From: JAZKFP01 sp040386355
Lineage (GTDB): Bacteria > Pseudomonadota > Gammaproteobacteria > Pseudomonadales > UBA6940
Length of the DNA stretch: 28,830 nt
Reading direction: 5' to 3'
Assembly (NCBI GenBank): GCA_040386355.1
Contig: JAZKFP010000283.1
Span: 1 to 28,830, forward strand
Position 1 is the first letter of the stretch. Each line of letters starts with the position of its first letter. The notes beneath the pieces were generated by a model. The model was not told where the DNA came from. It was given only the letters and a program-made list of their open reading frames with translations, and searched no databases. This document shows positions 1 through 7,818 of this stretch, piece by piece. The translations under genes were made by a program, and so were the position numbers.

Positions 1-683
1 GCCATACGACGACGAGCAACAAAACCAACTAAACCTAAACCAGCAAACATCATTGCATATACTTCAGGCTCAGGAACTGCGCTTACTAATAATGAGGAAT
101 TGGTTTTCTCAATAAAAGCGTAAGAAGCGCCAGCTACTGGTGGAACTACATATGCAGCCAAAATGCTTTGGATGCTTACGATAGCTGAAGTAAGGTTTAA
201 GTCGCTAAAACCAGTAGTTGAAGTCCATTCTTTCGCTTCGAAACTAGGAGTTGCAGTTCCTTCGAAAGAAGAATCAGAAGCAATAGTTTCTGACATGATA
301 GGACCGTTTGGTACTAAAGGCTTAACAGTTAATTTTCCAGAAACGTCTACACCAGCGCTATCGCCAAATGAGAAATAACTTCCTTGCTCAGACAAGTTGA
401 ATCCGTCAAGAAATTTACCTTCATCAGCAGTAACAACCATAGAAAAAGTTGAGTTAGTTACATCAACGCCAGAATCTGTTTGAGCGGTATATCCTGGTGA
501 TCCACCTGGAGCAAACTCAATAGAATTACCAGCAAGGATTGGCGTACCAAACAAACCAACTAGGCTATCGTCGTAGCTGATTTTGAAGCCATCACCAGCC
601 ATCTCAACCATTGCAGCGTTTGCGCCAGTTGATAAAGCTAGAGCGAAAACACCAGCAGTTAACATTTTTGATTTCATATTCAT
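1..683 (-). CDS. PEP-CTERM sorting domain protein (3' end cut by window)
   Basis: Exported protein predicted to be cleaved and anchored by an exosortase. About 227 residues are visible. It starts MNMKSKMLTAGVFALALS and continues as a signal peptide ending near ANA. The C-terminal end has the full tripartite sorting signal: VPEPEVY, a hydrophobic helix (MMFAGLGLVGFVA), then ARRRM. The stop codon lies just outside the window, so only a few residues should be missing. The ATG at 683 is preceded by AAGGAAAA at good spacing. The middle of the protein matches no domain I recognise. In the usual systems such proteins are surface or matrix proteins linked to exopolysaccharide. The neighbouring EpsL-type protein and sugar transferase fit that, but no exosortase gene is visible here. 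Confidence 0.85.
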   Translation of the reverse strand, partial: MNMKSKMLTAGVFALALSTGANAAMVEMAGDGFKISYDDSLVGLFGTPILAGNSIEFAPGGSPGYTAQTDSGVDVTNSTFSMVVTADEGKFLDGFNLSEQGSYFSFGDSAGVDVSGKLTVKPLVPNGPIMSETIASDSSFEGTATPSFEAKEWTSTTGFSDLNLTSAIVSIQSILAAYVVPPVAGASYAFIEKTNSSLLVSAVPEPEVYAMMFAGLGLVGFVARRRM

Positions 684-708
684 AATATTTTCCTTACTTT
701 GAGGTTAA

Positions 709-722
709 GCCGCGGAAGCGGC
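709..722 (-). promoter_or_regulatory. Hairpin in the 5' leader of the PEP-CTERM gene
   Basis: A perfect inverted repeat, GCCGC-GGAA-GCGGC, lies just upstream of the ribosome binding site of the PEP-CTERM gene. In the mRNA it would form a 5-bp GC stem with a 4-base loop. It could affect translation or stability; this is inference from position. Confidence 0.4.
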
Positions 723-780
723 ATAAAACGAACCGTGTGGTAGTAATAAAAGTTTTTTTATTATTGGTTTAATGAGTTAA

Positions 781-880
781 AAAACTTTGCACTAGAAGCG
801 GGAAACAAGAACCTACAAGATCTGTAGGGAATTAAAACCGGAAACACCTATTGGTCTTCTACTTCTAAGTGTAAAGTTTT
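781..880 (-). promoter_or_regulatory. Structured leader or terminator-like element between epsL and the PEP-CTERM gene
   Basis: Positions 781-798 and 862-880 are nearly perfect inverted repeats (18 matches, one bulged base). Inside lies a second inverted repeat, 812-828 (arms CCTACA and TGTAGG). A possible intermediate stem pairs 807-813 with 853-858. Read on the minus strand, the 3' arm ends in a run of T. The element could therefore terminate epsL transcription or act as a folded leader of the PEP-CTERM mRNA. The rest of 684-1012 shows no gene. Confidence 0.4.
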
Positions 881-1012
881 GCAACCTACCCGATGATTCT
901 ACACTACTCGTCCCTTAGCACAAGATACTTTAACGCTTATATTTACGTGAATCAGATCATACTTTAAGGAATTGATATCAAATTGATTTCACTAAATTTT
1001 AAATTTTTCAAT

Positions 1013-2224
1013 TTAAAAAGCGTACGTCACACTAATTGTACTTGTTTGTGCACTGTATTCATCCAATGCTTGATCTGCAGAGCGATCAAGATTCATTAAT
1101 GAAAGATCAACATCCATTTTTTCAACAGGCTTCCATTTAAAACTTGCATTTACATTAGTTGTTAAATCATCGCGGTCCGGCGCAAGAGGTCCAAATAATC
1201 CACCTTGATTTTCACGCTTACGACGAACCACATTTAATTGCGCTGAAGTTTTGTCGGAAATAATCCATTGAGGTGTAAAAGACAAAGTTTGTGCAACAGC
1301 ATAATTATCAAAAATATCTTCTCTTGCTTCTAAATCACGTGCAGCACTAAATGAAATAATTAATTTTTCACGAGGTATCCAGCGATAAGTAATACGTCCT
1401 GTAATTCCGGAAAAATCTTTTTCCTCTAGATCAGGATAATCTCGCTGCGTTTGTCCAATAAATCCCGAAAGAAAACTTTGACCCGTGACCTGCATATCCC
1501 CGCGTAAACGAACATAATTTTGTTGAAAACGCGACGGCAATAATGGGTCTGCAACTCGGTTCGGATATTCTTGATCAATATTTCCAAAGACTAGCGACAA
1601 AACGTTTGGTGTAAATGTTCGATAACTGATCCATGTTTCAAGAATGTCTTGATCATATTCCGCCAAGTTAGATTCTTCATCGCTATTGCGACTACTTACT
1701 GTACCAACCATACCGCCAACTGACCAGCGTGGATGAAACCACCAATCACCATCAGCCTCGAAGCGACGCATAGTGTTAATACTTTGAATAGTGCTTGCTC
1801 GATCTGCAAACCCCCTTAAGGACTCTGTTTGAAACGCAGAAACTTCTCCTGAAAATCTATTACCAAGCTGCCAATCCCAAGCTGCTAAAGCATTCTTTGC
1901 CGTAAAATCTAACTGTTGCGATTTTTGATACGCATTGCGAATAAAATCTAATTCTGCGCGTAAACCTTGCAGACTGTAGATCTGATCAAAATGTAAGCCT
2001 AAGGAAGTTGATTGAATTCGATCACTACGGGAAACAGTTTCACCGTCACTCCCTGCAGGACTAATGTCATCTGGAAGACGATATAAGTTGTCATCACTCA
2101 TAAAAGTTTGATTCAAAATCACATCGAAAGAATCGGTTGCTGCATAAAGTGGATTAAAAATTGCTAAAGAGCATCCAATAATGAGAATTGGAACAACACG
2201 AGTAAAAAATTTAATCTTTATCAT
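1013..2224 (-). CDS. epsL: EpsL-type outer-membrane beta-barrel protein of exopolysaccharide export
   Basis: Resembles EpsL, the outer-membrane protein found with exosortase/PEP-CTERM exopolysaccharide loci. The chosen ATG at 2224 gives a signal peptide (MIKIKFFTRVVPILIIGC, cleavage near LYA|ATD) and a 403-residue protein. After that come alternating polar and hydrophobic strands typical of a barrel, ending in the aromatic C-terminus SVTYAF that barrel-assembly machinery recognises. The frame stays open to a TTG at 2320 and an ATG at 2311, but those starts put a second hydrophobic stretch before the signal peptide, so I prefer 2224. The gene is divergent from the sugar transferase at 2518 and lies upstream of the PEP-CTERM gene on the same strand. 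Barrel and export role are fairly secure; the EpsL subfamily name is from recall of family features. Confidence 0.7.
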   Translation of the reverse strand: MIKIKFFTRVVPILIIGCSLAIFNPLYAATDSFDVILNQTFMSDDNLYRLPDDISPAGSDGETVSRSDRIQSTSLGLHFDQIYSLQGLRAELDFIRNAYQKSQQLDFTAKNALAAWDWQLGNRFSGEVSAFQTESLRGFADRASTIQSINTMRRFEADGDWWFHPRWSVGGMVGTVSSRNSDEESNLAEYDQDILETWISYRTFTPNVLSLVFGNIDQEYPNRVADPLLPSRFQQNYVRLRGDMQVTGQSFLSGFIGQTQRDYPDLEEKDFSGITGRITYRWIPREKLIISFSAARDLEAREDIFDNYAVAQTLSFTPQWIISDKTSAQLNVVRRKRENQGGLFGPLAPDRDDLTTNVNASFKWKPVEKMDVDLSLMNLDRSADQALDEYSAQTSTISVTYAF

Positions 2225-2453
2225 AAAAGCTTGATTACTTAAATAGATGATGTTTGGCATAATGAGTACAGAAAAAAGAATGAGAATCACATTAAGCGAT
2301 GGATTGCGCATTATATCCAAACTAAACCAATTTTGAGTGATGCTCTTTGCATTATCGAACTTAAACTTTAATTTAAACTCTCACAGAAAGAGCTTTAATT
2401 ACTAGCCTGGTTCGAAAATGTAGATTTTAAGTTTGTACATAAGCCAACACGTT

Positions 2454-2475
2454 CCAATAATATCAATGTTATTGG
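2454..2475. promoter_or_regulatory. Inverted repeat in the epsL / sugar-transferase divergent promoter region
   Basis: CCAATAA and TTATTGG are separated by 8 bases, 43 bp upstream of the preferred start of the sugar transferase. It could be an operator serving either divergent gene. No regulator binding it can be named. Confidence 0.3.
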
Positions 2476-2517
2476 GCCAACGTTACTGTGCATTGCAATT
2501 TCAGAGCGAGTATACCA

Positions 2518-3912
2518 ATGTTTGCATCAACACAACGCCCTAACGCAATGTGGAGACGATCCTTTTCTATTGTGGAATTAATAGAAGCTTTCCTCGATCC
2601 GTCAATAACGATTGGGCTGTTGTTTCTAATCGTTTTTTTTAATAGTGGAACGCTAACCCCACCCTACGTAATCTTAATGTTGATTATTTTTTCTCTAACG
2701 TTCCCTGGCAAATCTTACTTAAATGAACTCTCACCTCAAATGATTCGTAGAACATTGTGGAGTTGGGTTTTTCTTGCCGGGCTATTGCTGACATTTGGGT
2801 ACGGCAGTGGTTATATCTATTATTTTCCAAAGACAGTTATTTTTGTTTGGATGATAGCCTGCCCTATCGTGTTAGTTGGTGCAAAACTTATATGTCGGGC
2901 ACTTTTGCCAAAATTTATGGCAATTGAAGGCAATCATCGACGTGCAGTAGTTATCGGATGTAATGAAATTGGATTAAAACTTGCCCAAAATTTTCACGAA
3001 AATGTATTTATTGGTTTGCAGTTTGTAGGTTTCTTCGATGATCGTAGTCGTGATCGTTTAACGAACATTGGCGATAAACCCTTGCTTGGTAACATGAACG
3101 AAGTAGCGAGTTACGTTAATCGGAATCGAATTGATCACATCTATTTAACTTTGCCCATGGCCAGCCAACCACGAATTCTAAAATTGTTAGAAGATCTTAA
3201 GGACACTACGGTTTCAGTATTTTTTGTGCCTGATATTTTCGTAACGGATCTTATCCAAGGTCGAATGGACGATATTCTCGGCATCCCGGTGGTTGCGGTT
3301 TGCGAAACGCCCTTTAATGGATTTAATGGAATCGTTAAACGCGCATCTGACATTTTTCTCGCGTCTTCTATTTTATTTTTCATAGCTCCAATCATGATTG
3401 CAATTGCAATTGCAATTAAAACTACTTCGCCTGGACCGATTATTTTTAGGCAACGACGCTACGGTCTAGATGGCAAAGAAATCATGGTTTATAAATTCCG
3501 TTCCATGACCGTAACGGATAATGGTGATGTTGTACGTCAAGCAACTCGCAATGATGCTCGTATTACACCTGTTGGCAAATTCTTACGTCGCACCTCTCTA
3601 GATGAATTGCCGCAATTTATTAACGTACTTCAAGGTCGAATGAGTATTGTAGGTCCACGACCACACGCAGTCGCCCATAATGAAGAATATCGAAAGCTTA
3701 TTAAAGGCTACATGGTTCGCCATAAAGTTAAACCGGGAATTACAGGTTGGGCCCAAGTAAATGGTTATCGAGGTGAAACCGAGACCATCGATAAAATGGA
3801 AAAGCGCATTCAATATGATTTGGAATATTTAAGAACCTGGTCACTGACTTTTGATCTTTGGATTTTAATTAAAACCGTTATCGTCGTAACCAAAGATGAA
3901 AATGCATATTAA
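2518..3912 (+). CDS. Undecaprenyl-phosphate glucose/hexose phosphotransferase (WcaJ/EpsB-like)
   Basis: Priming enzyme of exopolysaccharide synthesis: transfers a sugar-1-phosphate from a UDP-sugar to undecaprenyl phosphate at the inner membrane. The N-terminal third has several hydrophobic helices. A Rossmann-like CoA_binding_3 domain follows (RRAVVIGCNEIGLKLA). After another membrane helix comes the bacterial sugar transferase domain, with the motifs FRQRRYGLDGK, KFRSM, RRTSLDELPQ, VGPRPHA and KPGITGWAQVNG. About 464 residues from the ATG at 2518, near full length for the family. A GTG at 2488 is in frame but has weaker support; 2518 follows a GAGCGAG stretch. In exosortase-associated loci this role is played by EpsB, which fits the neighbouring EpsL-type gene. 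The exact sugar is not determined. Confidence 0.9.
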   Translation: MFASTQRPNAMWRRSFSIVELIEAFLDPSITIGLLFLIVFFNSGTLTPPYVILMLIIFSLTFPGKSYLNELSPQMIRRTLWSWVFLAGLLLTFGYGSGYIYYFPKTVIFVWMIACPIVLVGAKLICRALLPKFMAIEGNHRRAVVIGCNEIGLKLAQNFHENVFIGLQFVGFFDDRSRDRLTNIGDKPLLGNMNEVASYVNRNRIDHIYLTLPMASQPRILKLLEDLKDTTVSVFFVPDIFVTDLIQGRMDDILGIPVVAVCETPFNGFNGIVKRASDIFLASSILFFIAPIMIAIAIAIKTTSPGPIIFRQRRYGLDGKEIMVYKFRSMTVTDNGDVVRQATRNDARITPVGKFLRRTSLDELPQFINVLQGRMSIVGPRPHAVAHNEEYRKLIKGYMVRHKVKPGITGWAQVNGYRGETETIDKMEKRIQYDLEYLRTWSLTFDLWILIKTVIVVTKDENAY

Positions 3913-3931
3913 AAAATACTAAAAATTAAAA

Positions 3932-4007
3932 TGGTGCCGGAGATAGGAGTCGAACCTACGACCTTCGCATTACGAATGCGCTGCTCTACCAACTGAGCTA
4001 CACCGGC
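3932..4007 (-). tRNA. tRNA-Thr (anticodon CGT)
   Basis: The minus strand reads as a 76-nt tRNA with an encoded CCA end. The acceptor arms are GCCGGTG and the matching 3' bases. The D-loop region is AGCTCAGTTGGTAGAGC, the anticodon loop TTCGTAA with anticodon CGT, and the T-loop GGTTCGACTCC. It closely matches the thrW-type tRNA of Escherichia coli as I recall it. It is convergent with the sugar transferase gene, 19 bp away. Confidence 0.97.
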
Positions 4008-4031
4008 AAATTTCTATATAGAACTTCAGGC

Positions 4032-4037
4032 ATTATA
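4032..4037 (-). promoter_or_regulatory. Probable -10 box of the tRNA-Thr promoter
   Basis: The minus strand has a consensus TATAAT 24 bp upstream of the mature tRNA 5' end. The -35 region is weak (CTTCA-like bases about 16-17 bp further up). Confidence 0.5.
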
Positions 4038-4112
4038 AAGACGACGCAGTCTACTGAAGCTCGCCTCAACCTACAACTTTGATGATTAGTTTTCTAAATT
4101 ATACATTCAGGC

Positions 4113-4141
4113 TTGACAATCAGCATAAGGCTTAATACTGT
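4113..4141 (+). promoter_or_regulatory. Sigma-70 promoter of recN
   Basis: TTGACA at 4113-4118, a 17-bp spacer, then TACTGT at 4136-4141. A consensus -35 with a -10 that overlaps the LexA box, so repressor binding would block RNA polymerase. Confidence 0.8.
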
Positions 4142-4155
4142 ATATGTGTACAGTT
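4136..4155 (+). promoter_or_regulatory. LexA (SOS) box upstream of recN
   Basis: The sequence TACTGTATATGTGTACAGTT matches the gammaproteobacterial LexA operator, CTGT-N8-ACAG with an AT-rich centre. It covers the -10 box and lies about 75 bp upstream of the recN ATG. This implies recN is induced by DNA damage, as known in enterobacteria, and that the genome has a LexA of the gammaproteobacterial type. Confidence 0.85.
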
Positions 4156-4231
4156 TAGCCAATTTCTTCTTTATATAGTGTTGAAACTTTCTTTTAAAAG
4201 TTTCTTATCCATAAAAGGAAAGGATAGCCTT

Positions 4232-6151
4232 ATGCTTCAAAGTTTTTTCATTAAGAATATTCTTCTTATCGATGAATTAAGTTTTTCACTACAACCAGGA
4301 TTTTCAGTAGTTACTGGAGAAAGTGGTTCTGGAAAGTCAGCCATGCTCAAGGCGCTGGCTTTGCTTTTCGGAGAACGCTTCCAAAATTCTTGGATTAGAC
4401 CAGGACAAAATGTTGCAGAAGTTACTGCATATTTTGCTTTACCATTATCTTCTGATCCACGTTTCTCAAAGCTTGAATCAATTTTAACATCTACCTTTTT
4501 AAGTAAAAAAATTTCAAATAAAGAAACATTTGAAGAAAATTTAAACTTGCCCAACCTACTTATATTAACTCGACACATTCAGGCTTCTGGACGATCTAAA
4601 TTTCATTTAAATAATGTAAGTTGCTCTAGCGCTATTGCTAAAGAACTCTGCTCTCTTTTCATCAATGTTCAAGTTCAGCATAGTCAGCAGCAATTATTAA
4701 ATCCGGCGTCTTTTAGTTTATGGTTAGACCAATTCGCAGAAATTTTGCCATTACGAAAAGATGTTGAGCATCTTCAACGCGTATATTCGCAATTGCAAAA
4801 TCAAATCCAGACATTTGAAAAACAATTACATGCTGCGCACAATGAACAAGATTTTATTCAATATCAAATTAATGAATTAGAAAATTTGCCACTGCAAGAC
4901 TTACAACGATTGGAAGCTAAGCATCAAAAGCTATCGCATGCCAAAGATTGGGAACAACAAAGACAGCTAGCTTTAAATATATTGTCTAATCCTGAGATTG
5001 ATATAGTGACTTGCATACATCGAAGCTTACAAACATTAACTCATTTTCCAGAATCAATTGATTCTATCAAAAATGTAAAAGTCTCCTTAAATAATTCGGC
5101 CATTGAGCTTGAAGAAGCCATTCGTGCACTAAGACAGAGTGGTCAAGATTTTGAAGCATACGAAGAAGAACTTGCTCAAATTGAAACAACTATGGAGCTC
5201 GCATTAAAAATTGCTCGCAAGCATCGAGTAAATATGGATCAACTAGCAGAATTGCATCAAAGTTTTTGCGATAAGATTCAAGGTTTTAAAAATATTGAAG
5301 ATTTTCTTGAACAAGCTAGACAACAATTTAATGAATTAAGTTTAAAACTAAATGCTCAAGAACAATTACTTTTTTCTGAAAGACTATTTGCTGCTGAAAA
5401 ATTTGATCTAGCAGTGCGAGATGAATTGGACCAACTTGGGTTAACGCATGTTCGATTTAAAACACAAGTTATTGCTTCGTTTTGGGAAAGTGATTTATCT
5501 GAAATAAACAACTTTGGTTCGATTAAAAATTCTGATGTTCGATTTGAATTTTCAGCAAACCCAGGATTTGATTTACAACCTTTAGATAAAGCTGCTTCTG
5601 GAGGAGAGTTATCTCGCTTGTTACTTATCTTTAGCTTGCTGTGTGAATCTGCAGGTGCAGACACATTAATTTTTGATGAAATTGATGCGGGCTTGAGCGG
5701 ACAAGCCGCAGAAAGACTTTCACAATTACTAGCACGTTTAGGAAAAAACCGTAGGGTAATTGCTATCACACATAGCCCTCAAGTAGCAGCAAGTGCAAAT
5801 CACCATTGGTGTGTTGAAAAAATGCTTTTTGAATATTTTACTGACGTTAAGAAACCATCATTACGTTTGGTGGCAGAAGATGGAATTAAAATCAATTCAA
5901 ATAAAAAATCTTCTAAAAGGCTTGTTACATTGACTACGGATATTAATGATTCTAGTCAAAATACTTTATCTATCAGTAAAAGCGTATGGACTAAAGTTGA
6001 AGATGAAGAACGGGCATTAGAACTTATACGTATGATGGGAGCTCCATCTACTCCTGAAACTATTAATTTTGCAAAAACTTTATTTAAAGATAATAGTAAG
6101 ATTAATCCTACAACTTATGTTAATGCAATTAGCGCAGATGAGTTTTCTTAA
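4232..6151 (+). CDS. recN: DNA repair protein RecN
   Basis: SMC-like ATPase that acts in recombinational repair of double-strand breaks. It has the N-terminal Walker A GESGSGKS (residues 29-36; GETGAGKS is more usual), a long coiled-coil middle, the ABC signature ASGGELSR (455-462), Walker B LIFDEIDAGLSG with D482 and E483, and THSPQVAA (513-520). The ATG at 4232 follows AAAGGA at ideal spacing and gives the family's normal N-terminus. A GTG at 4178 would add 18 residues without support. At 639 residues it is longer than the usual ~555. The extra length lies in an insert near residues 70-110 and in a basic, Ser-rich stretch near 530-590, before the conserved C-terminal ELIRMMG motif. A consensus promoter with a LexA box precedes it. 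Confidence 0.96.
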   Translation: MLQSFFIKNILLIDELSFSLQPGFSVVTGESGSGKSAMLKALALLFGERFQNSWIRPGQNVAEVTAYFALPLSSDPRFSKLESILTSTFLSKKISNKETFEENLNLPNLLILTRHIQASGRSKFHLNNVSCSSAIAKELCSLFINVQVQHSQQQLLNPASFSLWLDQFAEILPLRKDVEHLQRVYSQLQNQIQTFEKQLHAAHNEQDFIQYQINELENLPLQDLQRLEAKHQKLSHAKDWEQQRQLALNILSNPEIDIVTCIHRSLQTLTHFPESIDSIKNVKVSLNNSAIELEEAIRALRQSGQDFEAYEEELAQIETTMELALKIARKHRVNMDQLAELHQSFCDKIQGFKNIEDFLEQARQQFNELSLKLNAQEQLLFSERLFAAEKFDLAVRDELDQLGLTHVRFKTQVIASFWESDLSEINNFGSIKNSDVRFEFSANPGFDLQPLDKAASGGELSRLLLIFSLLCESAGADTLIFDEIDAGLSGQAAERLSQLLARLGKNRRVIAITHSPQVAASANHHWCVEKMLFEYFTDVKKPSLRLVAEDGIKINSNKKSSKRLVTLTTDINDSSQNTLSISKSVWTKVEDEERALELIRMMGAPSTPETINFAKTLFKDNSKINPTTYVNAISADEFS

Positions 6152-6242
6152 ATATTTTTAAACTTTTATTCATATGCCATATTTTATCTACGATTTGTAA
6201 ATCATTTGTTTTTGTTATTTTTTAAGAACAATATCGGATATA

Positions 6243-6439
6243 TATACCCGTAGCGTTTGAATATTAGGTGTGCATCATGCTCTTTTTTCCGCTTGCTTTA
6301 TTGTCTTCCCTTACGTAAAGCTTTGTCTACGCAGCGTCCCAACGCTATTAATCAACAGCGTTGCGTGCGATCAAAAAAAAATCTTCATGCTTTACCACTT
6401 CGCACTTCGTTTTACATAATTTTTAAACGCTAGGGTATA
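6243..6439. repeat. MITE-like element with ~23-bp terminal inverted repeats
   Basis: The left end, 6243-6266 (TATACCCGTAGCGTTTGAAT...), is nearly the reverse complement of the right end, 6417-6439 (...TTTAAACGCTAGGGTATA). They differ by one extra base and two substitutions. The ~197-bp interior has no ORF. It holds an internal hairpin, CAACGCT-N10-AGCGTTG (6340-6363), and an A-run after it that could stop transcription on the other strand. Small size, terminal repeats and lack of a gene fit a non-autonomous transposable element. No other copy is in the window. Confidence 0.5.
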
Positions 6440-6458
6440 GTGAACGTAGGTGATAGTT

Positions 6459-6620
6459 CATAAAACACTTTTCAAATTTTTAATCGGCAACAGGTCAATC
6501 AGTAATAAGCAGCGTTCAACACGGGCGAATAATTATTCGCCCCTACAAATAATGATCCATTTACTAAAACTACATCAATCTCTAACGGATACCGTAGGGG
6601 CGAATAATCATTCGCCCGCA
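6459..6620 (+). repeat. REPIN-like doublet element, copy A
   Basis: First of three copies in the window. A ~60-bp left flank containing TAAAACACTTTTCAA and GCAGCGTTCAACAC is followed by palindrome 1 (6523-6546, core GGGCGAATAATTATTCGCCC, then CTAC). Next comes a 47-bp spacer containing AATCTCTAACGG, then palindrome 2 in inverted orientation (6594-6620, headed GTAG). This copy carries a small extra duplication near 6488-6510. It lies in the gap between the 3' ends of recN and apbE. Confidence 0.75.
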
Positions 6621-6738
6621 TGGTCTTTCCACAAAATACCATTAATAAAAACATTTTACCCGGAAAAACTCATCTGCGTTCGCCATATATGAGATTAAAT
6701 ACTTTTAACAACAAACTGCAAAATGATTTCATTCAAAC

Positions 6739-7710
6739 CTAATGCTCGTGCATAAGTTCTTTAAATTTATCATTAAAATTCCATGATTGATTTACATCAC
6801 GAATAATATAAGCAACTGATAGTTGATCTAGCCACATTTCTGCCTTTTGTTTTCCAAATAACAGTGCTGTTGTAGTTAAAGTACCGGCTGTTACACATAA
6901 ATCAGTAATGGTAGTAACAGATAATAACGTACGAGGAATTGGCCATCCGGTTTTAGAATTAATTAAATGACAGTACCATGTTTTATCGATCCAAAAACCA
7001 CGATAATCTGTTCCACTGGTAGCTACCGCTCCAGACTTTAGATAAAGAACGGGTAACATTTCATTTTTTTTTGAATGAATGGATTTTTTTTCGGTACTAT
7101 CACTTGTTAATCTATTTGCAAAATCATCTACTGATATTTTCCATGGTAAACCACTAATTTTTGGTCCTACCACCCGAATATCACCCCCTAAATTAATAAG
7201 AGAAGCTGAACATTCTGCAAGATGTAATAAAGCTGCCAAACGATCTGCCGCATACTCTTTAACAATACCGCCTAAATCTAAATTAACCGCTTTATTTGCA
7301 GAAATTTTTCGTTTATCAATAGATACCGAACTCCAACTTACATTTTTTAGCGCTTTTTTAATTTCTTCATCAGAAGGAATAATTTGACTACGAAAATCCC
7401 ATAAACGTGAAAGCGGCGCAATCGTGATATCAAATAAACCATCGCTTATTTCATAAGCGGTATCTGCGTAGTTCAATAAACCTAGGGTTTCATCATCAAT
7501 TTCTAATGAATGACAAGCCTGCAATGAGTTATTAATTTTGCTTAAGGTACTGTCAGGTTTAAAACGGGAATATTTTTTTTCAAGACGTTCCATTTCAGTA
7601 AGAAGCTGTGAGCGAATGAAAGGTATTTTATTTAAGTTCGATGAGTTTTCTAAAACATCTATTAAAATTTGGCAGGGAGAACCCATTGCAAAAAAATCAA
7701 TTACCACCAC
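6739..7710 (-). CDS. apbE: ApbE-family FAD:protein FMN transferase
   Basis: ApbE enzymes move FMN from FAD onto a Thr/Ser of a target protein. The family landmarks are present in order: MGSP near the start, DLGGIVKEYAADRL (145-158), INLGGD (172-177), ATSGTDYRGF (230-239) and HLINSKTGWP (248-257). At the C-terminal metal site, where most members have ADALATA, this protein has TAGTLTTTA, so the usual Asp is Gly276. No signal peptide or lipobox is visible, although many ApbE proteins are exported. The start is uncertain: GTG at 7710 is the best conventional codon, and the frame runs upstream to a stop at 7747 without an ATG. Length 323 is normal. It lies downstream of DUF3570 and DUF4266 genes, a recurrent association, but a strong terminator separates it from them. 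Confidence 0.9.
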   Translation of the reverse strand: MVVIDFFAMGSPCQILIDVLENSSNLNKIPFIRSQLLTEMERLEKKYSRFKPDSTLSKINNSLQACHSLEIDDETLGLLNYADTAYEISDGLFDITIAPLSRLWDFRSQIIPSDEEIKKALKNVSWSSVSIDKRKISANKAVNLDLGGIVKEYAADRLAALLHLAECSASLINLGGDIRVVGPKISGLPWKISVDDFANRLTSDSTEKKSIHSKKNEMLPVLYLKSGAVATSGTDYRGFWIDKTWYCHLINSKTGWPIPRTLLSVTTITDLCVTAGTLTTTALLFGKQKAEMWLDQLSVAYIIRDVNQSWNFNDKFKELMHEH

Positions 7711-7768
7711 GTCGATATTTCCATTGGTGTAAATAAATTTGAGTGTTCAATTTAACTATAATTTGAAA

Positions 7769-7799
7769 AAAGAAAAGCCTAAATCATAGGCTTTTCTTT
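7769..7799 (-). terminator. Rho-independent terminator between the DUF3570 gene and apbE
   Basis: A perfect 13-bp stem (7769-7781 pairs with 7787-7799; core GCCTA/TAGGC) with the 5-base loop AATCA. On the minus strand it is followed by a run of T. It lies 19 bp past the DUF3570 stop and 58 bp before the apbE start. The outer part of the stem is A/T-rich, so it may also work in the other direction. Confidence 0.85.
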
Positions 7800-7818
7800 A
7801 CAGTACTTGTTTGGTAAA

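Noticed and set aside
781..880. c-di-GMP (GEMM) riboswitch before the PEP-CTERM gene
   Set aside because: Folded structure is likely, but the conserved GEMM bases and tetraloop-receptor pattern are absent.
3932..4007. tRNA-Thr as an attachment site of an integrated element
   Set aside because: No partial tRNA duplicate, integrase or element boundary is visible on either side.
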